Source: Falsibacillus pallidus (GTDB lineage Bacteria; Bacillota; Bacilli; Bacillales; DSM-25281). From it: a DNA stretch of 64,000 bases. This document shows, piece after piece, positions 54,423 to 64,000 of the stretch. The notes beneath the pieces are model-generated. The model saw only the letters and a list, made by a program, of their open reading frames with translations. It did not search any database and was not told the DNA's origin. The stretch is taken from NCBI RefSeq assembly GCF_003350505.1, contig NZ_QQAY01000003.1, positions 1-64,000 on the forward strand, read 5' to 3'. Position 1 is the first letter of the stretch. Each line of letters begins with the position of its first letter. The position numbers and the translations under genes are program-made.

Positions 54423-56492
54423 TTATTTTACGATAATCTCATTGAATCCAGCAAATGATTGGATTCGTTCAGCCAGTATTTTCATTTGAGACAATCGATT
54501 TTGCTTGATCTCATCATTTTCAGCCATTACCATCGTATTTTCAAAATACCGCTCAATAAACGGCTTTAAAGAGGAAAGGTTACGGTAGCTTGTACGTGGA
54601 TCCATCTTTTCAGAATCCTTTTCAAGCTTCAAAAATTCACTATATAATGCTTTTTCCTGTTCATTTTCAAATAACTCAGGGTTGATGGAACCCTGCTCCC
54701 CAGCTTTCTTGGCAATATTCATGACCCTGCTGAGGGATTCCACAATCTCCTTGAAGTTCTCTGACTCTTTCTCTTGCTCCAGGATTTCTGCACGTTCCAA
54801 AAGAGACGGAATAGAAGTGATCCGGCTGTTCAGAACAGCTTCAATCAAGTCGTAGCGAACTCCTTTTTCTTGCAATACATGCTTAATTCTAAGTCTAAAG
54901 AATGATACAATCTCTTCTTGGATTTCTGCTTCTTCCTTAGAACCTATTCCATCCGCCTTGACCAAGTTAATGACTTCACCGATCAATTCATTCAGGGATA
55001 CATTCCATTTCTTTTCAGCTAATATCTGAACGATACCCGATGCCTGGCGTCTTAACGCATATGGATCCTGAGATCCGGTAGGGATAAGGCCTATTGCAAA
55101 ACAAGAAACGATCGTATCCATTTTATCCGCGATGCTGACCGCTGCACCGGCATTCGATTCTGGCGCGTTGTCTGAAGCGTTCCTTGGCTGATAATGTTCA
55201 TTGATGGCTTTAGCCACTTCTTGAGGTTCGCCTTTTTGCAAGGCATATTTTTCACCCATGAATCCTTGAAGTTCAGGGAACTCATAGACCATATGTGAAA
55301 CTAAATCGAATTTGCTGATTTCTGCAGCACGATCTGCAAAAGCGGTTTCCTCCTTAGATAGAGGCACAAGTCCGGAAAGAAGCTTTGTGATCTTCCTTAC
55401 TCTTTCCACCTTTTCTGCAAGGGTTCCGATTTCCTCATGGTAGACAATCGATTTTAATTTTTGCAATGCGTGGTCAATGGACATTTTTTGATCTTCTTTG
55501 TAGAAGAAATCAGCGTCAGCCAATCTTGCCCTCAATACTTTTTCATTCCCTCTTGCTACGGTTTCCAGATGACGGTGGTCACCGTTTCTGACAGTGACAA
55601 AGTATGGCAGGAGATTGCCTTGATTATCTTTTACAGGGAAGTATCTTTGGTGTTCTTTCATAGATGTAATTAAAACTTCATCAGGGATATCCAGGAATTC
55701 TTCATTAAAGGAACCAAATAAAACGGTTGGATACTCTACAAGATTATTGACTTCCTCAAGCAGGGTTTCATCAACCGGGATATTCCATCCTTGTTCTTCC
55801 TCGAGCTTTTCCAGTTGATCTCTGATGGCATTTTTCCTGTCCACCGGATTTGCAATGACATATTGGGAAAGAAGCAGTTTTTCATAATCAGCCGGCTCAG
55901 TTATTTCCACCTTTCCACCGAGGAAACGGTGACCTGTTGTCTCATTTCCCGCAGGTACAGAAGCAATGCTGAAAGGAATGACTTCATCTCCGAATAATGC
56001 AGCAATCCATTTGATCGGTCGAATGAAGCGCATGTCCTCATCTGCCCATTTCATATTTTTAGGGAATGATAAACTTGTGACCACTTTCTCAATTTGCGGA
56101 AGAAGATCGAATGTTTTTTGTCCCTTAATAAATTTTTTGACGTAGACATATTCTGTGCCGTTCAGTTCCTTGAAGTAGATGTCATCGGCAGACATCCCTT
56201 GTCCTCTGGCAAATCCCATTGCCGCCTTAGACCATTCTCCGTTTTCATCCAAAGCGATTTTCCTGGCCGGTCCTTTTGCTTCCTCGTTGACGTCAGGCTG
56301 CGCTTCCATCACATCTTTGATATAAACAGACAACCTTCTAGGAGTTGAAAAAGCAGCAACCTCCCCATGTTCGATAGAATTTCCTTTGAGCCATACAGCC
56401 AATTTTTCTTTTAGGCTATTCATGGCATCTGTTACAAATCGGGCCGGCATCTCTTCCAATCCGATTTCTAAAAGCAAATCTTTTTTACTCAT
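54423..56492 (-). CDS. glyS: Glycyl-tRNA synthetase beta subunit
   Basis: A 689-residue beta subunit of the alpha2-beta2 bacterial GlyRS. N-terminal [15 protein letters not shown], the B3/B4-like region with [30 protein letters not shown] (HD-like helical part) and [31 protein letters not shown], plus the C-terminal anticodon-binding region, are all recognisable. It overlaps the glyQ stop by eight bases, so alpha and beta are made in equal amounts. GGAGGATAAC precedes the ATG. Confidence 0.95.
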   Translation of the reverse strand: MSKKDLLLEIGLEEMPARFVTDAMNSLKEKLAVWLKGNSIEHGEVAAFSTPRRLSVYIKDVMEAQPDVNEEAKGPARKIALDENGEWSKAAMGFARGQGMSADDIYFKELNGTEYVYVKKFIKGQKTFDLLPQIEKVVTSLSFPKNMKWADEDMRFIRPIKWIAALFGDEVIPFSIASVPAGNETTGHRFLGGKVEITEPADYEKLLLSQYVIANPVDRKNAIRDQLEKLEEEQGWNIPVDETLLEEVNNLVEYPTVLFGSFNEEFLDIPDEVLITSMKEHQRYFPVKDNQGNLLPYFVTVRNGDHRHLETVARGNEKVLRARLADADFFYKEDQKMSIDHALQKLKSIVYHEEIGTLAEKVERVRKITKLLSGLVPLSKEETAFADRAAEISKFDLVSHMVYEFPELQGFMGEKYALQKGEPQEVAKAINEHYQPRNASDNAPESNAGAAVSIADKMDTIVSCFAIGLIPTGSQDPYALRRQASGIVQILAEKKWNVSLNELIGEVINLVKADGIGSKEEAEIQEEIVSFFRLRIKHVLQEKGVRYDLIEAVLNSRITSIPSLLERAEILEQEKESENFKEIVESLSRVMNIAKKAGEQGSINPELFENEQEKALYSEFLKLEKDSEKMDPRTSYRNLSSLKPFIERYFENTMVMAENDEIKQNRLSQMKILAERIQSFAGFNEIIVK

Positions 56493-57381
56493 GGATGTTA
56501 TCCTCCTCTTTTTTCAAAATCGGGAAGCCGAGTTTCTCTCTTTCTTCATAGAACGTGCGGGCAATTTCCCTTGCCATGCTTCTCATACGGCCTATATACC
56601 CCGTTCTTTCCGTAACGGAAATGGCACCTTTTGCGTCAAGAAGGTTGAAAACATGCGAACATTTCAGTACATAATCGTAAGCTGGATGGACAAGGCCTTC
56701 AGCCATCTGCTTTTTTGCTTCTTCTTCATAGACACCGAATAAATGGAAGAGCATTTCCTGGTTGGATTTTTCAAATGTATATTTGGAGTGTTCATACTCA
56801 GGCTGGTAAAAAATATCCCTGACTGTGAAGCCAGTCGTCCATTCAAGATCAAACACATTTTCCTTATCCTGGATATAGGAAGCGAGACGTTCAATTCCGT
56901 AAGTGATTTCAACTGAAACCGGTTTACACTCCAATCCGCCTACTTGCTGGAAGTATGTGAACTGGGTGATTTCCATTCCATCAAGCCATACTTCCCATCC
57001 AAGACCAGCACAGCCAAGTGATGGATTTTCCCAGTTGTCTTCTACAAAACGGATGTCATGCTGGAGCGGATCTATTCCAAGAGCTTTGAGTGATTCAAGA
57101 TACAGTTCCTGAATATTATCAGGGGATGGTTTCATGATTACTTGAAACTGATGATGCTGATACAACCGATTTGGATTTTCTCCATATCTTCCGTCTGCCG
57201 GACGACGGGATGGCTCTACATAAGCAACATTCCATGGCTCAGGTCCAATTGCCCTTAAAAATGTATAAGGACTCATTGTCCCTGCCCCTTTTTCTACGTC
57301 ATAGGCCTGCATAAGGACACAGCCCTGCTCTGACCAATGATTCTGCAAAGTTAAAATCATATTTTGAATATTCATTGCCAT
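56485..57381 (-). CDS. glyQ: Glycyl-tRNA synthetase alpha subunit
   Basis: A 298-residue class II synthetase subunit holding the aminoacylation site: motif 2 region [34 protein letters not shown] and motif 3 [14 protein letters not shown]. The ATG at 57381 follows GGAGGTG by six bases; the longer frame runs into the leader. A T-box leader controls the operon with glyS. Confidence 0.95.
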   Translation of the reverse strand: MAMNIQNMILTLQNHWSEQGCVLMQAYDVEKGAGTMSPYTFLRAIGPEPWNVAYVEPSRRPADGRYGENPNRLYQHHQFQVIMKPSPDNIQELYLESLKALGIDPLQHDIRFVEDNWENPSLGCAGLGWEVWLDGMEITQFTYFQQVGGLECKPVSVEITYGIERLASYIQDKENVFDLEWTTGFTVRDIFYQPEYEHSKYTFEKSNQEMLFHLFGVYEEEAKKQMAEGLVHPAYDYVLKCSHVFNLLDAKGAISVTERTGYIGRMRSMAREIARTFYEEREKLGFPILKKEEDNIHE

Positions 57382-57446
57382 AAAAAGCACCTCCATAAAT
57401 TTATGTATCTTTGGACAAATGAATCTGCATGTGGAGGAGAACACAA

Positions 57447-57650
57447 AAAAACTCCCGCCCTATGCAAAGAAAATGCATAGGGACGAGAGTTAACCCGCGG
57501 TTCCACCCTATTTGCCGCAATAAGTGCGGCCACCTCATAAAAGCTGCTCCGGACTGCCCTTCCCTTGTGCTTCATCATCCGGCTTCCACAATCCCGGATT
57601 CGCTGACATGAAGGAGACAAGGTACTCCTTTCCTTCAACACAACTATAAT
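57447..57650 (-). promoter_or_regulatory. Glycine T-box riboswitch of glyQS
   Basis: The T-box core AGGGTGGAACCGCGGG lies at about 57493-57509 on the minus strand. Upstream are Stem I landmarks: GGAGTA with TCTCC near the start, then the apical region GATTGTGGAAGCC. The likely glycine specifier is GGC at 57556-57558, in AAGGGCAGTCC; this is inferred from context. Downstream, AACTCTCGTCCCTATGCA and TGCATAGGGCGGGAGTT form the terminator, followed by seven T (57447-57491). Uncharged tRNA-Gly binding should favour the antiterminator. Confidence 0.93.
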
Positions 57651-57715
57651 TATTATTCGTATAGAGATAAAAATAATTCAAACTAGGATGAAAGTCAAGT
57701 AAGTACTTGATTTCA

Positions 57716-58468
57716 TCATAGCATTCCCTTTAAGTTTTCCATCTGTTCGAGGAATCTCTTCGATTTCAGATGGAGGCCTGTATATTCCTCATAATAGGCT
57801 GAAATGATCTTCCTAAGCTCCTTTTTGGTTTCTTCTTTTACAGAAATATTACCCAATCGATGGATATCAAGGAAGTAGAAAAGCCTAAGGAGTTTCAACA
57901 CACCCTGGGAAACGGGAAAATAGTAGGGATCGACACTGAAGCATCTATGGCATATGAACCCATTTTCCCGAATGGAAAATCCGAATTCCCCATCTGTACT
58001 CCCACAAACTGCACAACGATCCAAAACAGGATAATGTCCAAGTACAGGCAAAATCTTCATTTCAAAGATATTCATCATAATATCAGGATCATAGCCTTCA
58101 TTGATGTAATTAAGCGTTTGATAAAAAAGTTCAAATAGGAATGGATTCGGTTTACGATCTTCAACACTTTTATCCAATAAATCGGCAATATAGGTTGAAT
58201 AAGCTGTTTGGAATAAATCTTCCCGGATTGTCCGGAAAGAATGAATAATTTCTGCCTGCTGCAAAGTCCCCAGCCCAGAACTTTTTTGAAATAAAAAGTA
58301 TCCGTATGTAAAAAGCTGGGAGACCGAGGATAAGCGGCTGTTGGTTTTCTTTGCACCTCTAGCCATCATCCCGACCTTGCCCAGTTCTCTCGTAAAGATT
58401 GTGACGATTTTATTCGATTCTCCATAATCAGTAGCTCGTATTACGATGCCTTCGCATTTTTGAAGCAC
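57716..58468 (-). CDS. recO: DNA repair protein RecO
   Basis: A 250-residue recombination mediator that helps RecF/RecR load RecA. N-terminal OB-fold ([38 protein letters not shown]) and a C-terminal zinc site CAVCGS...CHRC (about 150-176) are visible. GTG at 58468 follows AAGGGTGA by five bases and gives the same start as B. subtilis RecO. It lies 36 bases below yqzL in the era-yqzL-recO order. Confidence 0.93.
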   Translation of the reverse strand: MLQKCEGIVIRATDYGESNKIVTIFTRELGKVGMMARGAKKTNSRLSSVSQLFTYGYFLFQKSSGLGTLQQAEIIHSFRTIREDLFQTAYSTYIADLLDKSVEDRKPNPFLFELFYQTLNYINEGYDPDIMMNIFEMKILPVLGHYPVLDRCAVCGSTDGEFGFSIRENGFICHRCFSVDPYYFPVSQGVLKLLRLFYFLDIHRLGNISVKEETKKELRKIISAYYEEYTGLHLKSKRFLEQMENLKGML

Positions 58469-58504
58469 GAAAATCACCCTTCCAGAGTGGTGCTTTTATT
58501 GCTG

Positions 58505-58648
58505 TTAAATGATTGGGAAGTTGATTTCAGTCATTTCATCATCTGGATAGCTTGGCATTACAGGGTTATCTTTTTCAAGTTCCTTAAAAAGTAGGTATGT
58601 GTCAATACTACCTGTCTGTACAAAGAATTTCCAGGTAAGCTCTAACAT
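58505..58648 (-). CDS. yqzL: YqzL family small protein
   Basis: A 47-residue protein, starting MLELTWKFFVQTGSIDTYLL and ending EINFPII, which matches the YqzL family conserved between era and recO in Bacillaceae. It is acidic and without membrane helix. Function is unknown. Ribosome site is weak (GGCGGGA ten bases upstream). It is too short for usual ORF cut-offs. Confidence 0.85.
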   Translation of the reverse strand: MLELTWKFFVQTGSIDTYLLFKELEKDNPVMPSYPDDEMTEINFPII

Positions 58649-58795
58649 TACAATCCCGCCTTTCAATTTTGAAACTAGTGGAATCCCATTACCTATGTGA
58701 TTAGCATCACCCCAGCGGTCAAAAACATGAGACGTAAAATTTGCTAATTGACGAAATCCCTGACACCAAGCCTCCCGATTATGAAATTACGATGA

Positions 58796-60095
<1,300 letters not shown>

Positions 60096-60324
60096 CTACG
60101 ATTTCTCCTTTGTTGTCTATACTTCTATTTTACTACAAATCCAAGCCTCATTTGCTGTGAATAACAGAAATGTAATATAAAAATTATAAAATTCAAAAAA
60201 ATCAATTATTTAGGACATGAATTGCTGCAGTGAATTCATTTTATCCCAATTCTAAAACGTTTTCAAACAGATGCACATTATTTAGGAAATTTTTCTCTTA
60301 TTACCTTTCCAATATCGGTATATA
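60096..60324. other. Intergenic region between cdd and dgkA
   Basis: AT-rich, no ORF. It ends at the dgkA terminator and holds the presumed promoter of cdd-era. A cre-like sequence lies at 60252-60265; nothing else was identified. Confidence 0.4.
60252..60265 (-). promoter_or_regulatory. cre-like sequence upstream of cdd
   Basis: On the minus strand TGAAAACGTTTTAG, which fits 12 of 14 positions of the catabolite-responsive element TGWAANCGNTNWCA. It lies about 160 bases before cdd. CcpA control of cdd is not known to me, so chance is possible. Confidence 0.3.
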
Positions 60325-60350
60325 GAAAAAGGATGCAGAAAAATCATCCA
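60325..60350 (-). terminator. Terminator of dgkA
   Basis: On the minus strand GGATG-ATTTTTCTG-CATCC is followed by TTTTTC. The stem is short. Confidence 0.65.
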
Positions 60351-60380
60351 CATCCCACTCAATCAATATTAGTTTATGAA

Positions 60381-60773
60381 TTAAAGAAAAAAGTGTGCAA
60401 TTTTCGGAAGGAAAAGTATGCATCCGATGATGACGGAAAAGATGGCAGCCAGCAGGACAGCGCCGGCAGCCAAGTCTTTTGCCATTTTAGCTGTCGGATG
60501 GTATTCCTCCGTTACCAAGTCCACCGTTTTCTCAATGGCTGTATTGATTATTTCCAAGGAAAGGACACCTGAGATCGTCAACAGCAGAATCAGCCATTCC
60601 CATTTTTCTAAAGAAAGGAGGGTGCCGAGAATAATGGCAATGATAGAAGCTCCAATATGGAATTTGAAATTCCTTTCATGCTTCATGACATATTTAAGCC
60701 CGTTGCCCGCAAACAAGAAAGAAGCTGCAAACTGCCGGATTTTCGATGACTGCCTAAGCTCTTTTAAGTCCAT
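60381..60773 (-). CDS. dgkA: Undecaprenol/diacylglycerol kinase DgkA
   Basis: A 130-residue kinase with three membrane helices (about 45-62, 67-85 and 105-125). The family signature [14 protein letters not shown] (about 73-86) carries the metal and ATP residues. In Gram-positives the substrate is mainly undecaprenol. The ATG at 60773 lies inside the end of ybeY (20-base overlap) without a clear ribosome site, which suggests coupled translation. A start at 60803 is possible but less likely. Confidence 0.88.
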   Translation of the reverse strand: MDLKELRQSSKIRQFAASFLFAGNGLKYVMKHERNFKFHIGASIIAIILGTLLSLEKWEWLILLLTISGVLSLEIINTAIEKTVDLVTEEYHPTAKMAKDLAAGAVLLAAIFSVIIGCILFLPKIAHFFL

Positions 60774-61227
60774 AACTGTCCAAAATCTCTTTTTGGCGTC
60801 CAAACATTTCTTTTTCCTCTTCTTCTGTCAAATGGTCGTAGCCCAGCAGATGAAGGAATCCATGGAGTGCAAGGAATCCTAACTCCCTTGAAAAAGAATG
60901 TCCATATTCCTCTGCCTGTTCTCTTGTTTTTGGGACAGAAATGATGATATCACCTAAAACCCGCGGCATGTCTGCACCAACTATTTCTAATTCCCCTTCG
61001 CCAAGCTCTTCGAGTGCAAAAGAAATAACATCTGTAGCACTATCCTTATCTCTGTATTGTCGATTGATTTCCTGTATTTTTTCATTATCAACGAAAGTAA
61101 TCGAAAGTTCACTATCCGGTTCGACTTCTTCCATTTTTGCCGCAAAGTCCAATAAGCTTTGAACAAGTTCCTGGTCATCCATGGATATTTCATTGGTTTC
61201 ATCCATAAAATCAATCATCAACGTCAT
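60754..61227 (-). CDS. ybeY: Endoribonuclease YbeY
   Basis: A 157-residue metal-dependent endoribonuclease for 16S rRNA 3' end maturation. The zinc motif [11 protein letters not shown] (about 119-129) and the N-terminal NREYRxKDxxTDVLSF pattern ([16 protein letters not shown]) are present. The ATG overlaps the pgpH stop (ATGA), with AAGGTGA seven bases upstream. It is followed by dgkA in an operon. Confidence 0.95.
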   Translation of the reverse strand: MTLMIDFMDETNEISMDDQELVQSLLDFAAKMEEVEPDSELSITFVDNEKIQEINRQYRDKDSATDVISFALEELGEGELEIVGADMPRVLGDIIISVPKTREQAEEYGHSFSRELGFLALHGFLHLLGYDHLTEEEEKEMFGRQKEILDSYGLKRA

Positions 61228-63425
61228 GCTTCTTTCACCTTCTGTTTTTTCATTTCTGGATATTCTATCCTTGAGTGGAATATACCATTCAGCGTTTCAC
61301 AAAATGTCTTCTTCACTACCTCAAGCTCTTTCAAGGTTATATCACATTGACTGAATTGTCCATCCTTCAAACGGTCTTGAACAATTTGATGGACCACTTT
61401 GCTGATTTCCTCCGGTGAAGGGTTGTTTTTTGACCGGACAGCTGCTTCCACACTGTCTGCCACAGCGATGATTGCCGCTTCTTTAGTCTGCGGCTTAGGT
61501 CCGGGGTATCTGAAGCTTGCTTCATCAATATCTTCATCTTTTTCCTTCGCTTTATAATAAAAATACTTCAAAAGCGTCGTCCCATGATGCTGTTCCGCAA
61601 TATCGATGATTTCCTGAGGCATTTTATATTTCCTCAGCATATTCGCTCCGTCGGTGGCATGGGCAATGATGATATCCTTGCTTGCCTCGGGTGATAACCG
61701 ATCATGAGGATTATCAATATTCACTTGATTCTCGATAAAAAAGACTGGCCTTTTTGTCTTGCCAATATCATGATAGTAGCAGCCTACTCGTGCAAGCAGG
61801 CCATTCTCACCGATTGCCTCACAGGCAGCCTCAGCCAAATTGGCAACCATTACACTGTGATGGTAGGTACCAGGTGCCTCAGTCAATATTTTCTTTAACA
61901 ATGGATGATTTGGATTGGATAATTCGATGAGCTTCATTGATGATAAAATACCAAATCCAGCTTCAAAAAACGGAAGGAAGCCTATCGTCAATACTGCTGA
62001 AGTAATCCCGGATACAAAAGCAAAGATAATGTAATAAACATATTCCATTCGTGTAAACTGTCCGTTCCCCATCAATACAAGGAAGAACAGCAGCAGCACA
62101 TTGACAAATGAAACAAAGATCCCTGCCTGCAAAATATTCACTCTATGCTTTTGATTGGATATGAATAAGATACCTGATAGTCCGCTGAAAAGAATATACA
62201 GGGCAATCTCCACATCAATCGTACCGTCCACCCCGCCGTGGAAGATGATGCTGCCGCATGCGGCCAGGATGATAGTGACGATCATTGCCACACGATCATT
62301 CAATAGGATTCTCACAAGCATAGGAGCCATTGCAGCTGGAAATAAATACGCGATATCTTCTATGTCCAATTCTTCCACTAAATCGATTACTTTCATGATC
62401 AATAAAGACGACAAGAGGATGATGCTGATCATAATCAAGCGGTTCTGATTTTTTTCCTCTGGTTCCTTAACATGGTGATAATGGAGATACAGCGTTCCGA
62501 CAATCATGAAGACAAAAATGGCCAATCCTATCAACGGCTTTATAGTAGGGTTGCTTTTTAACAGTCCTAAAAGCTTCAGTTTCCTGTATACTTCTTTATC
62601 AATGGTTTGATCCTTTTGCACCAGCAGCTCCCCTTGAAAGATCTTCTCGGGTTCAATCGCATCCATTGCCTGCTGCTTGCGTTCCTTCGTTAATTCTGGA
62701 CTGTATATATTATTCGGGACGATGGCGTACTTCCCCAATTCAATTCCTGCATCAAGGACGGGCTTTGTAAAACTTAATGAAGTCATCCTTTTTTCGAGTT
62801 CCTTTCGGGCGCCCTGGACTTCTTCTTCTTTGATTTTATCACCCATTATGGATTCAATTTGATTCAATACCACGCTTTTGACCCTTGATAGTTCTGATTC
62901 ATTCGCTTCAAGGAGAGACTTGAATACGGAGTCAGGCAGATATTTTGTCACATCTTCAGTAGTGTTTTTGGAGAGTTTCTCCTTTAAAGAAGATAATTGT
63001 TCATCAATTGTCTTTTTGGGCTTACCTGATGCAGTGATTGAATCAACCCCCGTTTCATCAGGAAGATCCCCCTCTGCTGCAGAATCCCCTTCGTCAGAAG
63101 GCTCCTGCCTTACCTCTTCAATAAAATCAAAAACGGAGGAAATGAGAGCTACCCTATTTTGAGCTGCTTCCTTTTTATATTCATAGACATTCGGGACCTC
63201 TTCTGCAGCTTTATCCTTCTCAATCTCGGACTTTTGTTCATCAATTACGGTTTTTGGCGAATATATATTTTTCTGTGCAACAGAAAACAGCTCAATATCA
63301 TATGTCTCCGGCTTCACATTACTGTACAGCATTCCGTAAATCAAAAGGGCAAGCCCGATGAAGATGATTCCTGTAAACATCTTCATGCTTAGAAAATTGC
63401 GAATTTTCGAGATTAACGTTTCCAC
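61224..63425 (-). CDS. pgpH: Cyclic di-AMP phosphodiesterase PgpH (7TMR-HD)
   Basis: A 733-residue membrane protein. One helix (about 15-35) precedes an extracellular 7TMR-HDED domain (about 40-290); seven helices (295-480) follow; the cytosolic HD domain has [13 protein letters not shown] (about 530) and HATDGA. It hydrolyses c-di-AMP. GTG at 63425 lies five bases after GGAGAGG; the upstream frame to 63443 has no site. It ends by overlapping ybeY by four bases. Confidence 0.92.
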   Translation of the reverse strand: METLISKIRNFLSMKMFTGIIFIGLALLIYGMLYSNVKPETYDIELFSVAQKNIYSPKTVIDEQKSEIEKDKAAEEVPNVYEYKKEAAQNRVALISSVFDFIEEVRQEPSDEGDSAAEGDLPDETGVDSITASGKPKKTIDEQLSSLKEKLSKNTTEDVTKYLPDSVFKSLLEANESELSRVKSVVLNQIESIMGDKIKEEEVQGARKELEKRMTSLSFTKPVLDAGIELGKYAIVPNNIYSPELTKERKQQAMDAIEPEKIFQGELLVQKDQTIDKEVYRKLKLLGLLKSNPTIKPLIGLAIFVFMIVGTLYLHYHHVKEPEEKNQNRLIMISIILLSSLLIMKVIDLVEELDIEDIAYLFPAAMAPMLVRILLNDRVAMIVTIILAACGSIIFHGGVDGTIDVEIALYILFSGLSGILFISNQKHRVNILQAGIFVSFVNVLLLFFLVLMGNGQFTRMEYVYYIIFAFVSGITSAVLTIGFLPFFEAGFGILSSMKLIELSNPNHPLLKKILTEAPGTYHHSVMVANLAEAACEAIGENGLLARVGCYYHDIGKTKRPVFFIENQVNIDNPHDRLSPEASKDIIIAHATDGANMLRKYKMPQEIIDIAEQHHGTTLLKYFYYKAKEKDEDIDEASFRYPGPKPQTKEAAIIAVADSVEAAVRSKNNPSPEEISKVVHQIVQDRLKDGQFSQCDITLKELEVVKKTFCETLNGIFHSRIEYPEMKKQKVKEA

Positions 63426-63569
63426 TTTATCCTCTCCTATCACCTAATAGATAGGTAAGTCCTAATAAGTCCTATTGACCATATGTGATTATGTAAAATG
63501 ATAACAGTTTTTTCATCAAATTTCATCTTCATTTATATTTTTCCAAACATGCACCCATTAGGAAGAAGA

Positions 63570-63618
63570 AAAACCGGCAATGAAGTCTGTGATGAGATGA
63601 CTTCATTGCCGGTTAGTT
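63570..63618 (-). terminator. Terminator of phoH
   Basis: On the minus strand CCGGCAATGAAGTC and GACTTCATTGCCGG pair perfectly, followed by TTTTTC. Confidence 0.9.
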
Positions 63619-63619
63619 T

Positions 63620-64000
63620 TTATTGGTCATTTTTTTCATATGCTTGAATGATGCTTGAAACAAGAGGATGTCTTACTACATCGCTATGTTCCAGGTATAC
63701 AAAGGAGATGCCGGAAATATCCTTAAGGATTTTTTCTGAGGCAACCAGCCCTGATTGGGCTCCTTTTGGCAAATCAATTTGGGTCCTATCCCCTGTAATG
63801 ACCATTTTTGAATCAAATCCAAGTCTGGTAAGGAACATTTTCATCTGTGCCTGCGTCGTATTTTGAGCCTCATCCAAGATGACAAAAGCATCGTCCAATG
63901 TCCTGCCGCGCATATAGGCAAGGGGAGCGATTTCGATTGTGCCTCTTTCAATAAGCCTCTGTGTATGCTCTGCTCCTAGGACATCATTCAGGGCATCATA
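63620..64000 (-). CDS. phoH: PhoH family ATPase, 3' part (5' end beyond right edge)
   Basis: The C-terminal 126 residues of a PhoH-like ATPase. Visible are [42 protein letters not shown] (Walker B) and [12 protein letters not shown]; the Walker A part lies right of the window. The frame is open to the window edge, and an internal ATG at 63913 is not the start. In Bacillus it precedes pgpH, ybeY and dgkA; here a strong terminator lies between phoH and pgpH. Confidence 0.93.
   Translation of the reverse strand, partial: YDALNDVLGAEHTQRLIERGTIEIAPLAYMRGRTLDDAFVILDEAQNTTQAQMKMFLTRLGFDSKMVITGDRTQIDLPKGAQSGLVASEKILKDISGISFVYLEHSDVVRHPLVSSIIQAYEKNDQ

Overview
This window is a piece of the main chromosome of an endospore-forming Bacillaceae, a relative of Bacillus subtilis but not that species. 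The gene content and order follow the B. subtilis yqgZ(mgsR)-to-phoH segment almost gene for gene. The evidence includes many small family-specific genes (yqgY, yqgW, yqgQ, yqzD, yqzC, yqfT, yqfX, yqzL), strong AGGAGG ribosome sites, frequent TTG/GTG starts, a T-box leader, a PhoP box and a GerA/SpoVAF-type germination protein. No rRNA, tRNA, prophage or CRISPR was seen. Nearly everything is housekeeping backbone; novelty sits in a few insertions between conserved genes.

Layout. 1-91: 5' end of a group II intron (minus strand, running off the left edge), abutting the terminator of mgsR. 0.1-15.9 kb: the yqg cluster: mgsR, yqgY, a MidA-type methyltransferase, yqgX, yqgW, yqgV, yqgU, yqgT, an LTA-synthase-like sulfatase (yqgS), glucokinase glcK with yqgQ, a lone GerA/SpoVAF-type protein, an unknown secreted or anchored protein, rhomboid protease gluP, yqgO, a DUF92 protein, 5-formyl-THF cyclo-ligase and rpmG. 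15.9-19.3 kb: a three-gene operon (DUF4912 protein, GH57-like/GT4 glycosyltransferase fusion, unknown protein), the most system-like accessory unit here. 19.6-25.9 kb: yqzD, yqzC, then the phosphate operon pstS-pstC-pstA-pstB-pstB-phoU, read leftward from a PhoP box. 26-33.8 kb: pbpA, yqgE, sodA, yqgC, yqgB, an MFS exporter, yqfZ. 33.9-44.2 kb: ispG, yqfX, yqfW, zinc uptake (znuC-znuB-zur with a candidate Zur box), yqfU, yqfT, nfo, cshB, yqfQ, ispH. 44.4-52.4 kb: yqfO, trmK, cccA, an acyl-CoA dehydrogenase, an unknown membrane protein, sigA, dnaG, yqxD. 52.7-64 kb: yqfL-ccpN (gluconeogenic control), T-box-controlled glyQS, recO, yqzL, era, cdd, dgkA, ybeY, pgpH and the 3' part of phoH.

A family of long palindromic repeats of about 110-150 bp, with ends resembling AAAAGCGGAAGC and GGAGCTGGAC, occurs at about 13.7-14.0, 20.5, 29.7, 39.8 and 44.2 kb, with a tiny remnant near 35.0 kb. 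Most copies lie at convergent gene junctions. One copy (44.2 kb) has a left arm rewritten to match its right arm, which looks like a template-switch event.

Start codons were chosen from Shine-Dalgarno spacing, so several genes start downstream of the longest possible reading frame. Family assignments come from recognised motifs and synteny; no database search was run.
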